A DNA stretch of 31,285 nt from Nitrospirota bacterium (GTDB lineage: Bacteria; JACPQY01): positions 1 through 31,285 of the forward strand of contig JACPQY010000006.1 in NCBI GenBank assembly GCA_016190245.1. The letters run 5' to 3'. Under the pieces are notes generated by a model. That model made no database searches and had not been told where the DNA came from. It saw nothing but the letters and a program-made list of their open reading frames with translations. Numbering within the stretch: position 1 is the stretch's first letter; the number at the start of each line of letters is the position of its first letter. Made by a program: the position numbers and the translations under genes. Below, piece after piece: positions 8,777-16,815 of the stretch.

Positions 8777-9694
8777 ATGTCCGTAATATCCCCCCCGTCG
8801 CTTGTCCTTGACGTTCTCTCCGTGGCGGACCCGGGGGCCGTCCCGGTGCGCTTTCTCATTCGGGCGGCCTCTCTCTTCGCGATCACGGAGAATGCGACCC
8901 GCGTGGCCCTGTCGCGCCTCGTCGCCGCGGGGAAGATCGAGGGTGCACCCGATGGCGAGCCGGCCGCCTATGGTCTCAGCCCGTCCACGCGCGCCCTCAA
9001 CCGTTACGTTCGCGCCGCCTGTCTCGAACCGCCCGTGCGGTCGTGGGACGGAAGCTGGTTGCAGGTGCTGCTGACCGTGCCCGAGCGGGAGCGCTCGTCG
9101 CGCCGCCGGATGAAAGACGCGCTCACCGCAGTTCGGCTTGCCTCACCCTATCGCGGCGTCTGGATGCGACCCTCCAATCTGGCGTTGAGCGCCGACGATC
9201 TAAGGCGTAGCCTTCATGAACTTGGCGTAACATCTGGAATGGACGTATTATTATCACGTTTTCAATCTCGCCGAAGAGAGCGGGAACTTGCGGCGGGACT
9301 GTGGCAATTGAAGGATGTCTCAATGCGCTTGCAAGGCGTGTTGGCGCGTCTCAGAGGGAGTCTGCGCGCCCTCGACGCTATGCCGCGGGAACGGGCGCTG
9401 GCAGAGACATTTGCCTTCGGAGGCGAGGTGATCCGGTTGCTCTACCACGATCCCCTCCTGCCGCAGGAGTTGCTCCCGTCCGGCTGGGCGGGGCCCGAGG
9501 TGCGTTCGTTGTTCGGAGAATACAACGGGCGGGGCTTGGCCCTCTGGGGGGAGTTCTGGCTGGAATCGTGCCCGACTGTGCCTGCTACTGTCCTCCGCCC
9601 GCTGCGGGGAAGCTCCACGCGGCGTCTGCTCGCTGAGGCAGGCGTGGCCCACACTCTCGGTGCCCCACCCTTGGCAGCGGGAGGCTCGGCGTGA
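8777..9694 (+). CDS. PaaX-family transcriptional regulator
   Basis: The 305-residue protein has an N-terminal winged-helix region of PaaX type (ENATRVALSRLVAAGKIE, about residues 40-57) and the characteristic C-terminal block DPLLPQELLPSGW near residue 235. The best-known member represses phenylacetate catabolism in response to phenylacetyl-CoA; here the ligand is unknown. ATG 8777 was chosen over upstream starts because a TTGACA-N17-TACGAT promoter ends 6 nt before it. The TGA overlaps the GTG of the radical SAM gene by 4 bp, and an acyl-CoA dehydrogenase follows. This suggests a small operon in which the regulator senses an acyl-CoA related to that enzyme. Confidence 0.85.
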   Translation: MSVISPPSLVLDVLSVADPGAVPVRFLIRAASLFAITENATRVALSRLVAAGKIEGAPDGEPAAYGLSPSTRALNRYVRAACLEPPVRSWDGSWLQVLLTVPERERSSRRRMKDALTAVRLASPYRGVWMRPSNLALSADDLRRSLHELGVTSGMDVLLSRFQSRRRERELAAGLWQLKDVSMRLQGVLARLRGSLRALDAMPRERALAETFAFGGEVIRLLYHDPLLPQELLPSGWAGPEVRSLFGEYNGRGLALWGEFWLESCPTVPATVLRPLRGSSTRRLLAEAGVAHTLGAPPLAAGGSA

Positions 9695-10674
9695 TACCCG
9701 TCCGACTCCAGGGGTCCTACCGCGAAGACGGGCGCTACGCGCTCGCCATGGTGAACATCACGAATCGGTGCAACCTCCACTGCGAGCATTGCTTCATCTA
9801 CAGGGATGGAAACCCCAACCTCGCACCGCGGTCCGTCCGCCAGGAATTCTCCGACGACGCGATCGTCGAAACGATGGCCTTCCTGAAAGAGCGCCATGGA
9901 ATCCAATTCATGCTCTGGATGGGAGGTGAGCCCCTCCTGCGAAAAAGCCTCCTGACCAAGGGGGTGCCGTTGTTTGCGCGCAACACGATCACGACCAACG
10001 GCACGGTACCTCTTGTGGATCTCGGCGAAAGCGTGCTCTATGTTGTTTCCCTCGATGGCCCGGAGGACATCAACGATCTCATCCGTGGGAAGGGCTCCTA
10101 CCGTCGCGTGATGAAGACGCTCTCGCGAATCCCACCGGGCTTCCGCTCCGCCGTCCAGGTTCAATGCGTGGTCACCCGCAAGAATCAGGATCGGCTCGAA
10201 GAGCTGGTGAAGGATCTCCAGACCACGCGCGCCGGCTGGATGAGTTTCTCGTTCCACGTCCCCGCCCGCGAGGATCGAACGGGGAACGCCTGGTCGAACC
10301 TCGGGGAACGGATGGCCGCCGTGGAGGAAGTCCGCCGCCTGAAGCAGGCCTATCCCTCGTTCGTGCGGAACAAGGGTCTGAGCCTGGATCTCATGTCGCC
10401 GGATCGCGCCCTCGGGGTCACGTCCAACTGCCCCTCCAAGGCTCTCCTGCTCCCGTTGTGGCTCGATCTGGACGGTTTCCGCACGCCGTTCTGCTGCTAC
10501 GGGAACGACGTGGACTGCGACCGGTGCGGTGCGTGGGTGGTGTTTCAGATGGCCGCCGTGATGACGGAGATGGGACAGGGTATGGGCGGTTCTGTTCTGG
10601 GAGTGTGGGGCACCGAGAGACAGACGGTTCCGACTCCGATCGGAGGTGAACATGTACGATTTCATGCTGGATGA
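9691..10674 (+). CDS. Radical SAM protein with C-terminal cysteine cluster
   Basis: The 327-residue protein has the radical SAM [4Fe-4S] motif CxxxCxxC (NRCNLHCEHC; C27, C31, C34), followed by the GGEPLL glycine-rich SAM-binding segment, TTNGT and VSLDGPEDI, the usual order in the family. Near the C-terminus Cys residues recur (CCYGNDVDCDRC), reminiscent of a reduced SPASM or Twitch auxiliary cluster. It starts at GTG 9691, overlapping the paaX-like stop, and its end overlaps the acyl-CoA dehydrogenase start by 23 bp, so the three genes are probably one transcript. The substrate cannot be read from the sequence; no short peptide gene that could be a maturation target was seen beside it. Confidence 0.85.
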   Translation: MIPVRLQGSYREDGRYALAMVNITNRCNLHCEHCFIYRDGNPNLAPRSVRQEFSDDAIVETMAFLKERHGIQFMLWMGGEPLLRKSLLTKGVPLFARNTITTNGTVPLVDLGESVLYVVSLDGPEDINDLIRGKGSYRRVMKTLSRIPPGFRSAVQVQCVVTRKNQDRLEELVKDLQTTRAGWMSFSFHVPAREDRTGNAWSNLGERMAAVEEVRRLKQAYPSFVRNKGLSLDLMSPDRALGVTSNCPSKALLLPLWLDLDGFRTPFCCYGNDVDCDRCGAWVVFQMAAVMTEMGQGMGGSVLGVWGTERQTVPTPIGGEHVRFHAG

Positions 10675-11923
10675 GGAAGGGCGGAGGATCCGCGATCGCG
10701 TCCGCGAGTTCGTGAAGAACGAGGTGGATCCCGAGTACCTGCGGCGGATGGACCGGGACGAGATCAAGTATCCCAGGGAACTGTACGAGAAATATGCCCG
10801 GCACGGTCTTCTAGGCCTGCGCTTCCCCCGGGAGCACGGAGGGAAGGGAATGACGTGGGTCCAGGAGTGCGCGGCAATGGAGGAGCTCGGCTGTCTGGGC
10901 ACGGCCGCCGGCTGCTCGTACGTGATGCCCTCGATCGTGGGCGAGGCGTTGACGACCTTCGGCACGGAGGAGCAGAAGCGGAAGTACCTGAAGCCCATGC
11001 TGGAGGGCAGGCTCGTTTCCGCGGAGGCGCTCACCGAGCCGCGCGGGGGATCCGATTTCTTCGGCGCCTCGAGCCGGGCGGAAGACCGCGGCGACCATTT
11101 CGTCGTGCGCGGCGCCAAGCGCTTCGTGGTGGGGGCCGAGGGGGCCGACTTCTTCTTCGCCTACGTGCGTACCAACTTGGCGGAAGACGCCCCGGCGCAT
11201 AGCCGCATCTCCGCGATGATCATTGACCGCGGGCCCGGCGTCGAGGTGAAGTACCTCTACAACCTCCTCGGCACGAGGGGAGGGGGTACCGGCCGGCTCG
11301 TGTTCAAAGATGTGAAGGTGCCGAAGGAGAATGTGGTGGGCCCGCTTCACGGCGGGGCGCTTGTCTTCAACACGATGATGGTCCCCGAGCGCCTCTGCAG
11401 CGCGGCGCCGGCCACCGGCGGAATGAAGGCCTGTCTGGATGTGGCGATGAACTACGCGGATCGCCGCAAGGCGTTCGGTCGCCCCATCCGGAAGTTCCAA
11501 GCCGTCAGCTTCATGGTGGCGCAGGCACAGACGCTCATCGATGCCTCCCGCGCGATGATCTACCAGGCGGCAAGGGCGGCGGATGCCGGCGCGCCCAATC
11601 TGAGACGCATCGTCTCGGAGACCAAGAAATTCGTGACCGAGGCCGCCTGGGAGGTGACCAACCTCGCAATGCAGATCACGGGCGGGATCGGCTACACCGA
11701 GGTCTACCCGATCGAGCGTGCCCTGCGCGACACGCGGCTCACCCAGATCTGGACCGGCACCAACGAGATCATGAGCCTCATGGTCCAGCACGACCTCTAC
11801 GAAGAATTCCGCGACGAAAAGGGCCGCTACCGCGACTTCGAAAAAGACGCCATGCACGCCGACGAGTCCGAAAAAATCTTCGATGACGATGACATGTGGA
11901 GGGTCTTCGACCAGAACCGGTAG
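10652..11923 (+). CDS. Acyl-CoA dehydrogenase (IVD/LCAD-type catalytic Glu placement)
   Basis: The 423-residue flavoprotein has the full acyl-CoA dehydrogenase layout: an N-terminal helical domain, the beta-domain block SAEALTEPRGGSDF, then ADRRKAFGRPIRKFQ, MQITGGIGYT and IWTGTNEIM. It would transfer electrons from an acyl-CoA to FAD and then to an electron-transfer flavoprotein. The glutamate found in medium-chain enzymes in the YEGT motif is Thr368 here, while Glu246 (VPERL) is placed like the catalytic base of isovaleryl-CoA and long-chain enzymes. ATG 10652 is preferred over GTG 10646 because GGAGG (10642-10646) lies 5 nt before it. The substrate is unknown; a branched or long acyl chain is plausible. 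It is the last gene of the paaX-like operon. Confidence 0.9.
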   Translation: MYDFMLDEEGRRIRDRVREFVKNEVDPEYLRRMDRDEIKYPRELYEKYARHGLLGLRFPREHGGKGMTWVQECAAMEELGCLGTAAGCSYVMPSIVGEALTTFGTEEQKRKYLKPMLEGRLVSAEALTEPRGGSDFFGASSRAEDRGDHFVVRGAKRFVVGAEGADFFFAYVRTNLAEDAPAHSRISAMIIDRGPGVEVKYLYNLLGTRGGGTGRLVFKDVKVPKENVVGPLHGGALVFNTMMVPERLCSAAPATGGMKACLDVAMNYADRRKAFGRPIRKFQAVSFMVAQAQTLIDASRAMIYQAARAADAGAPNLRRIVSETKKFVTEAAWEVTNLAMQITGGIGYTEVYPIERALRDTRLTQIWTGTNEIMSLMVQHDLYEEFRDEKGRYRDFEKDAMHADESEKIFDDDDMWRVFDQNR

Positions 11924-12109
11924 GGGTCGAGGTACTCTGGCCATCCCGCGAGCCAAGAGGGCGGCGGGAACGGTCGTGGGGCTGAGGCGTGTGCGTTCGT
12001 GGCGTTGATGATGTGCGTCGAACCGCACAGAATTCCTTCATGGCGCGCAGAACGGGCATCATCTCCCAAGCTCACTCACTCGAAACGGTCTCGAGGATGG
12101 GGAACCATG

Positions 12110-12134
12110 GGCTCGTGGCACTGTGGCACGAGCC
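12110..12134. promoter_or_regulatory. 25-bp imperfect palindrome upstream of hsdM, possible operator
   Basis: Arms GGCTCGTG (12110-12117) and CACGAGCC (12127-12134) pair perfectly. The centre CAC-t-GTG continues the symmetry, with one symmetric G/G mismatch on each side. It lies 72 bp before the hsdM ATG in a 282-bp intergenic region (11924-12205) with no other recognisable gene. Such sites commonly bind dimeric regulators, but no controller gene is visible here. No good -35/-10 pair was found. Confidence 0.4.
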
Positions 12135-12205
12135 AAAGTCAACATCGCACCCTTGGGACCGGAGAAAGTGGTGAGGACGTGATACAGTCGAGGCCAGTAC
12201 ATCCA

Positions 12206-14356
12206 ATGACGGGCCCGAACGAATCGCGTGATCGAGGTAGCGTCGGGTCGTTCGACGTCGAGCGGTTGGAATCCGATCTCTGGGAGGCCGCGGACAACCT
12301 CCGCGCCAACTCGAAGCTCACCTCCAGCGACTACTTCATGCCGGTGCTGGGCGTGATCTTCCTGCGCCACGCGGCCAATCGCTTCGACGCGGCCCAGCGG
12401 CAGATCGCGGCCGACCAGGCGAGCGGCAAGATGCCGAAGCGCAGGGTGCTCCCGGCCGACTACATCGCGCGCCGCTCGCTCTACCTGCCGGAGCAGGCCC
12501 GCTACGACTGGATCATGCAGCAGGCGGCTGTCAGTGGCGCCGACCTGCCAAGGCTCGTCACCGAGGCCATGACTGCCATCGAGGCCGAGTTCGAGCCGCT
12601 TCAGGGCGTCCTGCCCAAGGACTACGGCATCTTCGAGACCAAGGTGCTCGAAGACCTCATGCGCCTGTTCAACAGCGCGCAGATCAAGCAGGCCACCGGC
12701 GACGTCTTCGGCCGCATCTACGAGTACTTCCTGGCCAAGTTCTCGATCCAGAAGGCGCACGACAACGGCGAGTTTTTCACGCCGTCCTCGATCGTGCAGA
12801 CCATCGTCAACGTCATCGAGCCCGACCACGGCACGGTGTTCGACCCGGCCTGCGGCTCGGGCGGCATGTTCGTGCAGTCCAGCCACTTCATCGAGCACGA
12901 GGGCGGCGACACGGCGAAGAAGGTGGTCTTCTACGGCCAGGAGAAGAACCGCGACACCATCCGCCTCGCCAAGATGAACCTCGCGGTGCACGGGCTGGAA
13001 GGGAAGATCGCCGAGGCCATCACCTACTACCAGGACGAGCACAGCCTCGCCGGCAAGTGCGACTTCGTGATGGCCAATCCCCCCTTCAACGTGGACCTCG
13101 TCGATGCCGAGCGCATCAAGGGCGACCCGCGGTTACCCTTCGGCCTGCCGGGTGTGAACAAGGCCAAGAAAGTCGCGAACGGCAACTACCTCTGGATTTC
13201 CTACTTCTGGAGCTACTTGAGCAAGAAGGGACGGGCGGGATTCGTTATGTCCTCGCAGGCCTCCAGCGCCGGGCACGGCGAGAAGGAGGTGCGCCGGAAG
13301 ATCGTTGAGACCGGCGACGTGGACGTGATGATCTCGATCCGCTCAAACTTCTTCTACACCCGCACCGTCCCCTGCGAGCTGTGGCACTTCGACCGGGCGA
13401 AGCCCGCCGAGCGCAAGGACAAGGTGCTGATGCGCGATGCGCGCAACGTCTACCGCAAGGTCACGCGCAAGATCTACGACTTCTCGCCCGAGCAGATGCA
13501 GAACCTCGCCGCCATCGTCTGGCTCTACCGCGGCGAACGTCAGCGCTTTCTCGGTCTGGTGAAGGACTACCTTGGGCGCGTCTGCGCCGAAAGCGCCGCC
13601 GTCCCCGCGATGCTCGCACCATTCGCCACCACGCTCGCGGACCTGCGCGGACGCTTCGATGCGCTGGCCGTGGCGGTGGCGAAGCACACCTCACTGGACG
13701 CCGACAAGAAGCAGGCGCTCGGCGGCGCCGTCACCGAACTCCGCGAGGGCGCCACGCTCTACGAAGCCGACGCGAAGAAGCTCCTTGCGAGGCTCGCCGC
13801 CTTCGGCCAGAAGTACGCCAAGGCGCTGCCCGACAAGAACGACGCTCAGCATGCGGCGCGCAAGGCGTTCGACCCCCACGCAGACGCGATCCGCGGACTC
13901 GTCAAACAGGTGGACCTGCTCTACAAACTCGTCGCGCGCGTGGCGGACCTGAGCGCCGAGCTGGCGGCCGACGATGCGATCTCCGCCGCCTACGACCGCC
14001 GCACGACGGGTCGGCTGGTGAAGCAGCTCGACGAGGAGCGCAAGGCCGCCGTCGAGCAGCTCAAGCACGCCGTCTATTTTCACCGGCAGGTAGCGTGGCT
14101 ACAGGACCGCTTCCCGAAGGCCGAACTCGAAGCCGTGCCGGGCCTGGTGAAGCTCGTGGACCGCAAAGAGATCGAGGGAGCCGACTGGAGTCTCACGCCC
14201 GGCCGCTACGTGGGCGTCGCCCCGCCGGAAGAAGACGAGGGCTTCGACTTCGAGCAAACCCTGCGCGACATCCACACCGAGCTGGCCGACCTCAACAAGG
14301 AGGCGGTGGGTTTGGCGGCAAAGATTCAGGAGAACTTCGAGGATCTGGGGATATGA
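12206..14356 (+). CDS. hsdM: Type I restriction-modification system methyltransferase subunit HsdM
   Basis: The 716-residue protein is an N6-adenine methyltransferase of a type I system. It shows the HsdM N-terminal helical region (SDLWEAADNLRANSKL...YFMPVLGVIFLR), the SAM-binding motif DPACGSGG (213-220) and catalytic NPPF (291-294). A long charged, probably coiled-coil C-terminal part follows (about 400-690), and the tail DIHTELADLNKEAV...FEDLGI ends the protein. It would act with HsdS to methylate the bipartite target and with HsdR to cleave. ATG 12206 is preferred; GTG 12179 in frame is an alternative, and the longer frame upstream has no family similarity. The TGA overlaps the next ATG (ATGA). 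The 3' end is duplicated at 15498-15590. Confidence 0.93.
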   Translation: MTGPNESRDRGSVGSFDVERLESDLWEAADNLRANSKLTSSDYFMPVLGVIFLRHAANRFDAAQRQIAADQASGKMPKRRVLPADYIARRSLYLPEQARYDWIMQQAAVSGADLPRLVTEAMTAIEAEFEPLQGVLPKDYGIFETKVLEDLMRLFNSAQIKQATGDVFGRIYEYFLAKFSIQKAHDNGEFFTPSSIVQTIVNVIEPDHGTVFDPACGSGGMFVQSSHFIEHEGGDTAKKVVFYGQEKNRDTIRLAKMNLAVHGLEGKIAEAITYYQDEHSLAGKCDFVMANPPFNVDLVDAERIKGDPRLPFGLPGVNKAKKVANGNYLWISYFWSYLSKKGRAGFVMSSQASSAGHGEKEVRRKIVETGDVDVMISIRSNFFYTRTVPCELWHFDRAKPAERKDKVLMRDARNVYRKVTRKIYDFSPEQMQNLAAIVWLYRGERQRFLGLVKDYLGRVCAESAAVPAMLAPFATTLADLRGRFDALAVAVAKHTSLDADKKQALGGAVTELREGATLYEADAKKLLARLAAFGQKYAKALPDKNDAQHAARKAFDPHADAIRGLVKQVDLLYKLVARVADLSAELAADDAISAAYDRRTTGRLVKQLDEERKAAVEQLKHAVYFHRQVAWLQDRFPKAELEAVPGLVKLVDRKEIEGADWSLTPGRYVGVAPPEEDEGFDFEQTLRDIHTELADLNKEAVGLAAKIQENFEDLGI
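14264..14356 (+). repeat. hsdM 3'-end direct repeat, left copy
   Basis: The last 93 bp of hsdM, including its stop codon, recur at 15498-15590 in the same orientation with 11 differences (88% identity). The two copies bracket the DUF1016 nuclease gene, and each ends in the same kind of ATGA overlap with the following gene. Confidence 0.85.
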
Positions 14357-15480
14357 AGAAGCCGAGGAAGACCACTCCCGCGAACAGCGCCGGGCGGGCG
14401 TCGCGCGGGCGAACGAGGGCAGATGCCGCCTTCCCGGCCCCTCCGTCCCGCGCGGGTTTGCCCCATGGGTACGCAACGGTCCTGGCGGAGATCAAGCAGC
14501 GCATCCAGGCCGGAAGACTGCGTACGGTCATGGCCGCCAACGCGTCCATGGTCAGGCTCTATTGGGACATTGGGCGGCTGATCCTCGAACGCCAACAACG
14601 CGAGGGCTGGGGAGCCAAGATCATCGACCGCCTTTCCGCCGATCTGCGCGAGGCCTATCCCGACATGAGCGGTCTGTCGCCGCGCAACCTCAAATACATG
14701 CGCGCCTTTGCCGCCGCCTGGCCGGATTCGGCAATTGTGCAACGGGTCATTGCACAAATACCCTGGCGGACAAATATCGCCTTGTTGGACAAGTTGGACG
14801 ATTCCGATACCCGGATGTGGTACGCCGAGAAAGCGATTGAACATGGATGGTCTCAGCCTATCCTATGCTTGCAAATCGAGACCCGTCTCCACGAACGCCA
14901 GGGCAAGGCGATCAGCAACTTCGCCCTCGCGCTTCCGCCCGCCGAATCCGACATGGCTGCCCAGGTTTTCAAGGCCCCCTACCTGTTCGATTTTCTCGGC
15001 ACCGCCGATCCGCGCCGCGAGCGGGATGTGGAGCAGGCGCTGGTGGATCATATCCAGCGCTTCCTGCTGGAACTCGGCGCCGGTTTCGCTTTCGTCGGAC
15101 GGCAGGTCCATCTCGAAGTCGGCGGCACGGACTTCTATCTTGACCTTCTTTTCTACCATCTGAAGTTGCGCCGCTACGTGGTGGTGGAACTGAAAGCCGT
15201 GCCGTTCGATCCCGGATTCGTCGGCACGATGAACCTGTACCTCTCGGCGGTGGATGACCTCCTCCGCCACCCCGACGACCAGCCGGCCATCGGCCTTCTC
15301 CTCTGCCGCGCCAAGAGCAAACTCGTCGTCGAATACGCCCTGCGCGGCTTCGACAGACCCATCGGCGTGGCCGAATGGAAAACTAAAATCACCCGGACAC
15401 TTCCCGAGGAACTCAAGGGCAGTCTGCCGACCGTCGATGAGATCGAGGCGGAACTCGCGCGGAACAGGGATGGGAAATGA
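14353..15480 (+). CDS. DUF1016/YhcG-like PD-(D/E)XK nuclease domain protein
   Basis: The 375-residue protein has the two parts of the DUF1016 (YhcG) family: an N-terminal helical region (about 40-200) with ANASMVRLYWDIGRLI and SPRNLKYMRAFA, and a C-terminal nuclease fold (about 205-345). The PD-(D/E)XK residues appear as FYLDLLFYH (D264) and VVVELK (E279, K281). Homologues often sit inside type I RM loci and are suspected to act on DNA in defence, but the exact role is not established. A basic, low-complexity stretch covers residues 1-35. ATG 14353 overlaps the hsdM TGA, and the stop overlaps ATG 15477. The flanking hsdM-tail repeats indicate that the gene was inserted between hsdM and hsdS. 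Confidence 0.88.
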   Translation: MKKPRKTTPANSAGRASRGRTRADAAFPAPPSRAGLPHGYATVLAEIKQRIQAGRLRTVMAANASMVRLYWDIGRLILERQQREGWGAKIIDRLSADLREAYPDMSGLSPRNLKYMRAFAAAWPDSAIVQRVIAQIPWRTNIALLDKLDDSDTRMWYAEKAIEHGWSQPILCLQIETRLHERQGKAISNFALALPPAESDMAAQVFKAPYLFDFLGTADPRRERDVEQALVDHIQRFLLELGAGFAFVGRQVHLEVGGTDFYLDLLFYHLKLRRYVVVELKAVPFDPGFVGTMNLYLSAVDDLLRHPDDQPAIGLLLCRAKSKLVVEYALRGFDRPIGVAEWKTKITRTLPEELKGSLPTVDEIEAELARNRDGK

Positions 15481-15590
15481 ACCGCTCACAAGCCTCGCGC
15501 GACATCCACACCGACCTGGCCGATCTCGACAAGGAAGCGGTAGATTTGGCGGCGAAGATTCAGGAGAACTTCGAGGAGTTGGGGGCATGA
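15477..15590 (+). pseudogene. 37-codon duplicate of the hsdM C-terminal tail, bridging ORF
   Basis: This short frame encodes MNRSQAS followed by RDIHTDLADLDKEAV and ends FEELGA, a near copy of the HsdM C-terminus. Its ATG overlaps the stop of the DUF1016 gene, and its TGA overlaps the ATG of hsdS at 15587, so ribosomes could pass from gene to gene without a gap. It is probably the leftover of an hsdM 3' end, from duplication or recombination. A function as a coupling peptide for hsdS translation is possible but unproven. Confidence 0.75.
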
Positions 15591-16753
15591 GCTGGCGCAC
15601 CGCACACCTGGGAGATGTGCTGACGCTGAAACGTGGTCACGACTTGCCCGACTCTCAGCGGCAGGACGGCGACGTGCCGGTTGTTTCCTCTTCTGGTATT
15701 ACCGGGCAGCACAATGAATCGAAGGCAAGAGCCCCAGGCGTCGTGACCGGACGCTATGGCACGCTGGGCGACGTGTTCTACATTGAGCAAGACTACTGGC
15801 CGCTGAACACTGCGCTTTATGTCGTGGACTTCAAGGGTAATCACCCACGCTTTGCCGCCTATTTTCTGCAGAACGTTCTGCGGGACTATCAGAGCGACAA
15901 GGCGGCCGTGCCCGGCGTTAACCGCAACGTCCTGCATGAACTAAAGGTGCGGTGCCCAGATACCACTTTGCAAGCACACATCGCCGACATCCTCTCCGCC
16001 TACGACGACCTGATCGAAAACAACCGGCGGCGTATGGCGCTGCTGGAGGAGGTGGCGCGGCAGCTCTACCGCGAGTGGTTCGTCCGCCTACGGTTCCCCC
16101 GCCTTCGCCAAGGCTACGGGGGGCAGGCCGGCCATGAGCACGCCCGCATCAACAACGGCGTGCCGGAGGGATGGGAGCGAACACGGATTGGGGATGTCGC
16201 CGACTGTGTTGGCGGTGGGACGCCTCCGACCTCGGTTTCAAACTACTGGGAGGACGGCGAAGTCACTTGGGTTACGCCTACCGATGTCACCAGGAATGCC
16301 CATTTCGTCTTGCTCGACTCCGAGAAGAAAATCACCGAAGCAGGACTTCAGAACAGTTCTGCAAAGCTCGTCCCGCCGCATGCCGTCTTAATGACCAGCC
16401 GTGCATCCGTCGGGTTCTTCGCCGTCGTCGGCAGAGCGGCCTGCACGAACCAAGGCTTTATCTCTATCGTGTCGCACGATCCGATACTCTGGCCCTACTT
16501 TCTGTTTCACCTCAGTGAGCGCGTTGAAGAGATCCGTGCAATGGGGAGCGGAAGTACGTATCCAGAAGTCAGTCGCGGCAAGTTCCGGGAGCTTGAGGTG
16601 CTGCTGCCCAAGCACTCTCTGGCCACTGCCTTCTGCGACCAGGCGATGGTCCTACTGAGCCAGATTCGGATCCTCAAGCAGCAAAACGATAAACTCCGTG
16701 CCGCCCGCGACCTGCTCCTGCCGCGCCTGATGAGCGGGGAACTGGCGGTCTAA
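15587..16753 (+). CDS. hsdS: Type I restriction-modification specificity subunit HsdS
   Basis: The 388-residue protein has two target-recognition domains, each followed by a helical conserved region. TRD1 begins SWRTAHLGDVLTLKRG and the first helix ends LLEEVARQLYREWFVRLRF (about 165). TRD2 begins near VPEGWERTRIGDVADCVGGG, and the last helix is near LKQQNDKLRAARDLLLPRLM. The length is normal for a two-TRD HsdS. It sets the DNA target of the HsdM/HsdR complex. ATG 15587 overlaps the stop of the duplicated hsdM tail. Residues 172-181 (RLRQGYGGQA) are encoded by a 30-bp palindromic insert in the linker after RFP and keep the frame open. The TAA at 16751 ends this transcription unit or leads into the AbiE genes. 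Confidence 0.92.
   Translation: MSWRTAHLGDVLTLKRGHDLPDSQRQDGDVPVVSSSGITGQHNESKARAPGVVTGRYGTLGDVFYIEQDYWPLNTALYVVDFKGNHPRFAAYFLQNVLRDYQSDKAAVPGVNRNVLHELKVRCPDTTLQAHIADILSAYDDLIENNRRRMALLEEVARQLYREWFVRLRFPRLRQGYGGQAGHEHARINNGVPEGWERTRIGDVADCVGGGTPPTSVSNYWEDGEVTWVTPTDVTRNAHFVLLDSEKKITEAGLQNSSAKLVPPHAVLMTSRASVGFFAVVGRAACTNQGFISIVSHDPILWPYFLFHLSERVEEIRAMGSGSTYPEVSRGKFRELEVLLPKHSLATAFCDQAMVLLSQIRILKQQNDKLRAARDLLLPRLMSGELAV
16096..16123. repeat. Palindromic repeat inserted in the hsdS central linker
   Basis: CCCCCGCCTT (16096-16105) pairs with AAGGC plus CGGGGG (16110-16122) around a CGCC loop with a 2-nt TA bulge. The insert (16100-16129) adds ten residues between RFP and GHEH, a junction expected to be continuous in related HsdS proteins. 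From memory it resembles a repeat family widespread in environmental genomes that encodes RQGYGGQ-like peptides. Confidence 0.6.
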
Positions 16754-16784
16754 ACAAGACTGCACGCTATTTCGCCGTAATTGC

Positions 16785-16812
16785 TTGACAGGCAATTTGG
16801 AAGAAATAGAAT
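16785..16812 (+). promoter_or_regulatory. Sigma-70-type promoter of abiEi, leaderless layout
   Basis: TTGACA (16785-16790), a 16-bp spacer and TAGAAT (16807-16812, five of six consensus) precede tandem GTG codons at 16816 and 16819. The first transcribed base should fall at about 16819, so the mRNA would lack a leader. This gives the AbiE pair its own promoter within the RM locus. Confidence 0.7.
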
Positions 16813-16815
16813 GCA

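Noticed and set aside
9442-11118. A 558-codon minus-strand frame opposite the radical SAM and acyl-CoA dehydrogenase genes
   Set aside because: The opposite strand holds two clear protein families; the antisense product has no recognisable domain.
12153-12186. Possible hsdM promoter (TTGGGA and GATACA)
   Set aside because: The spacing is over 20 bp and the boxes are poor.
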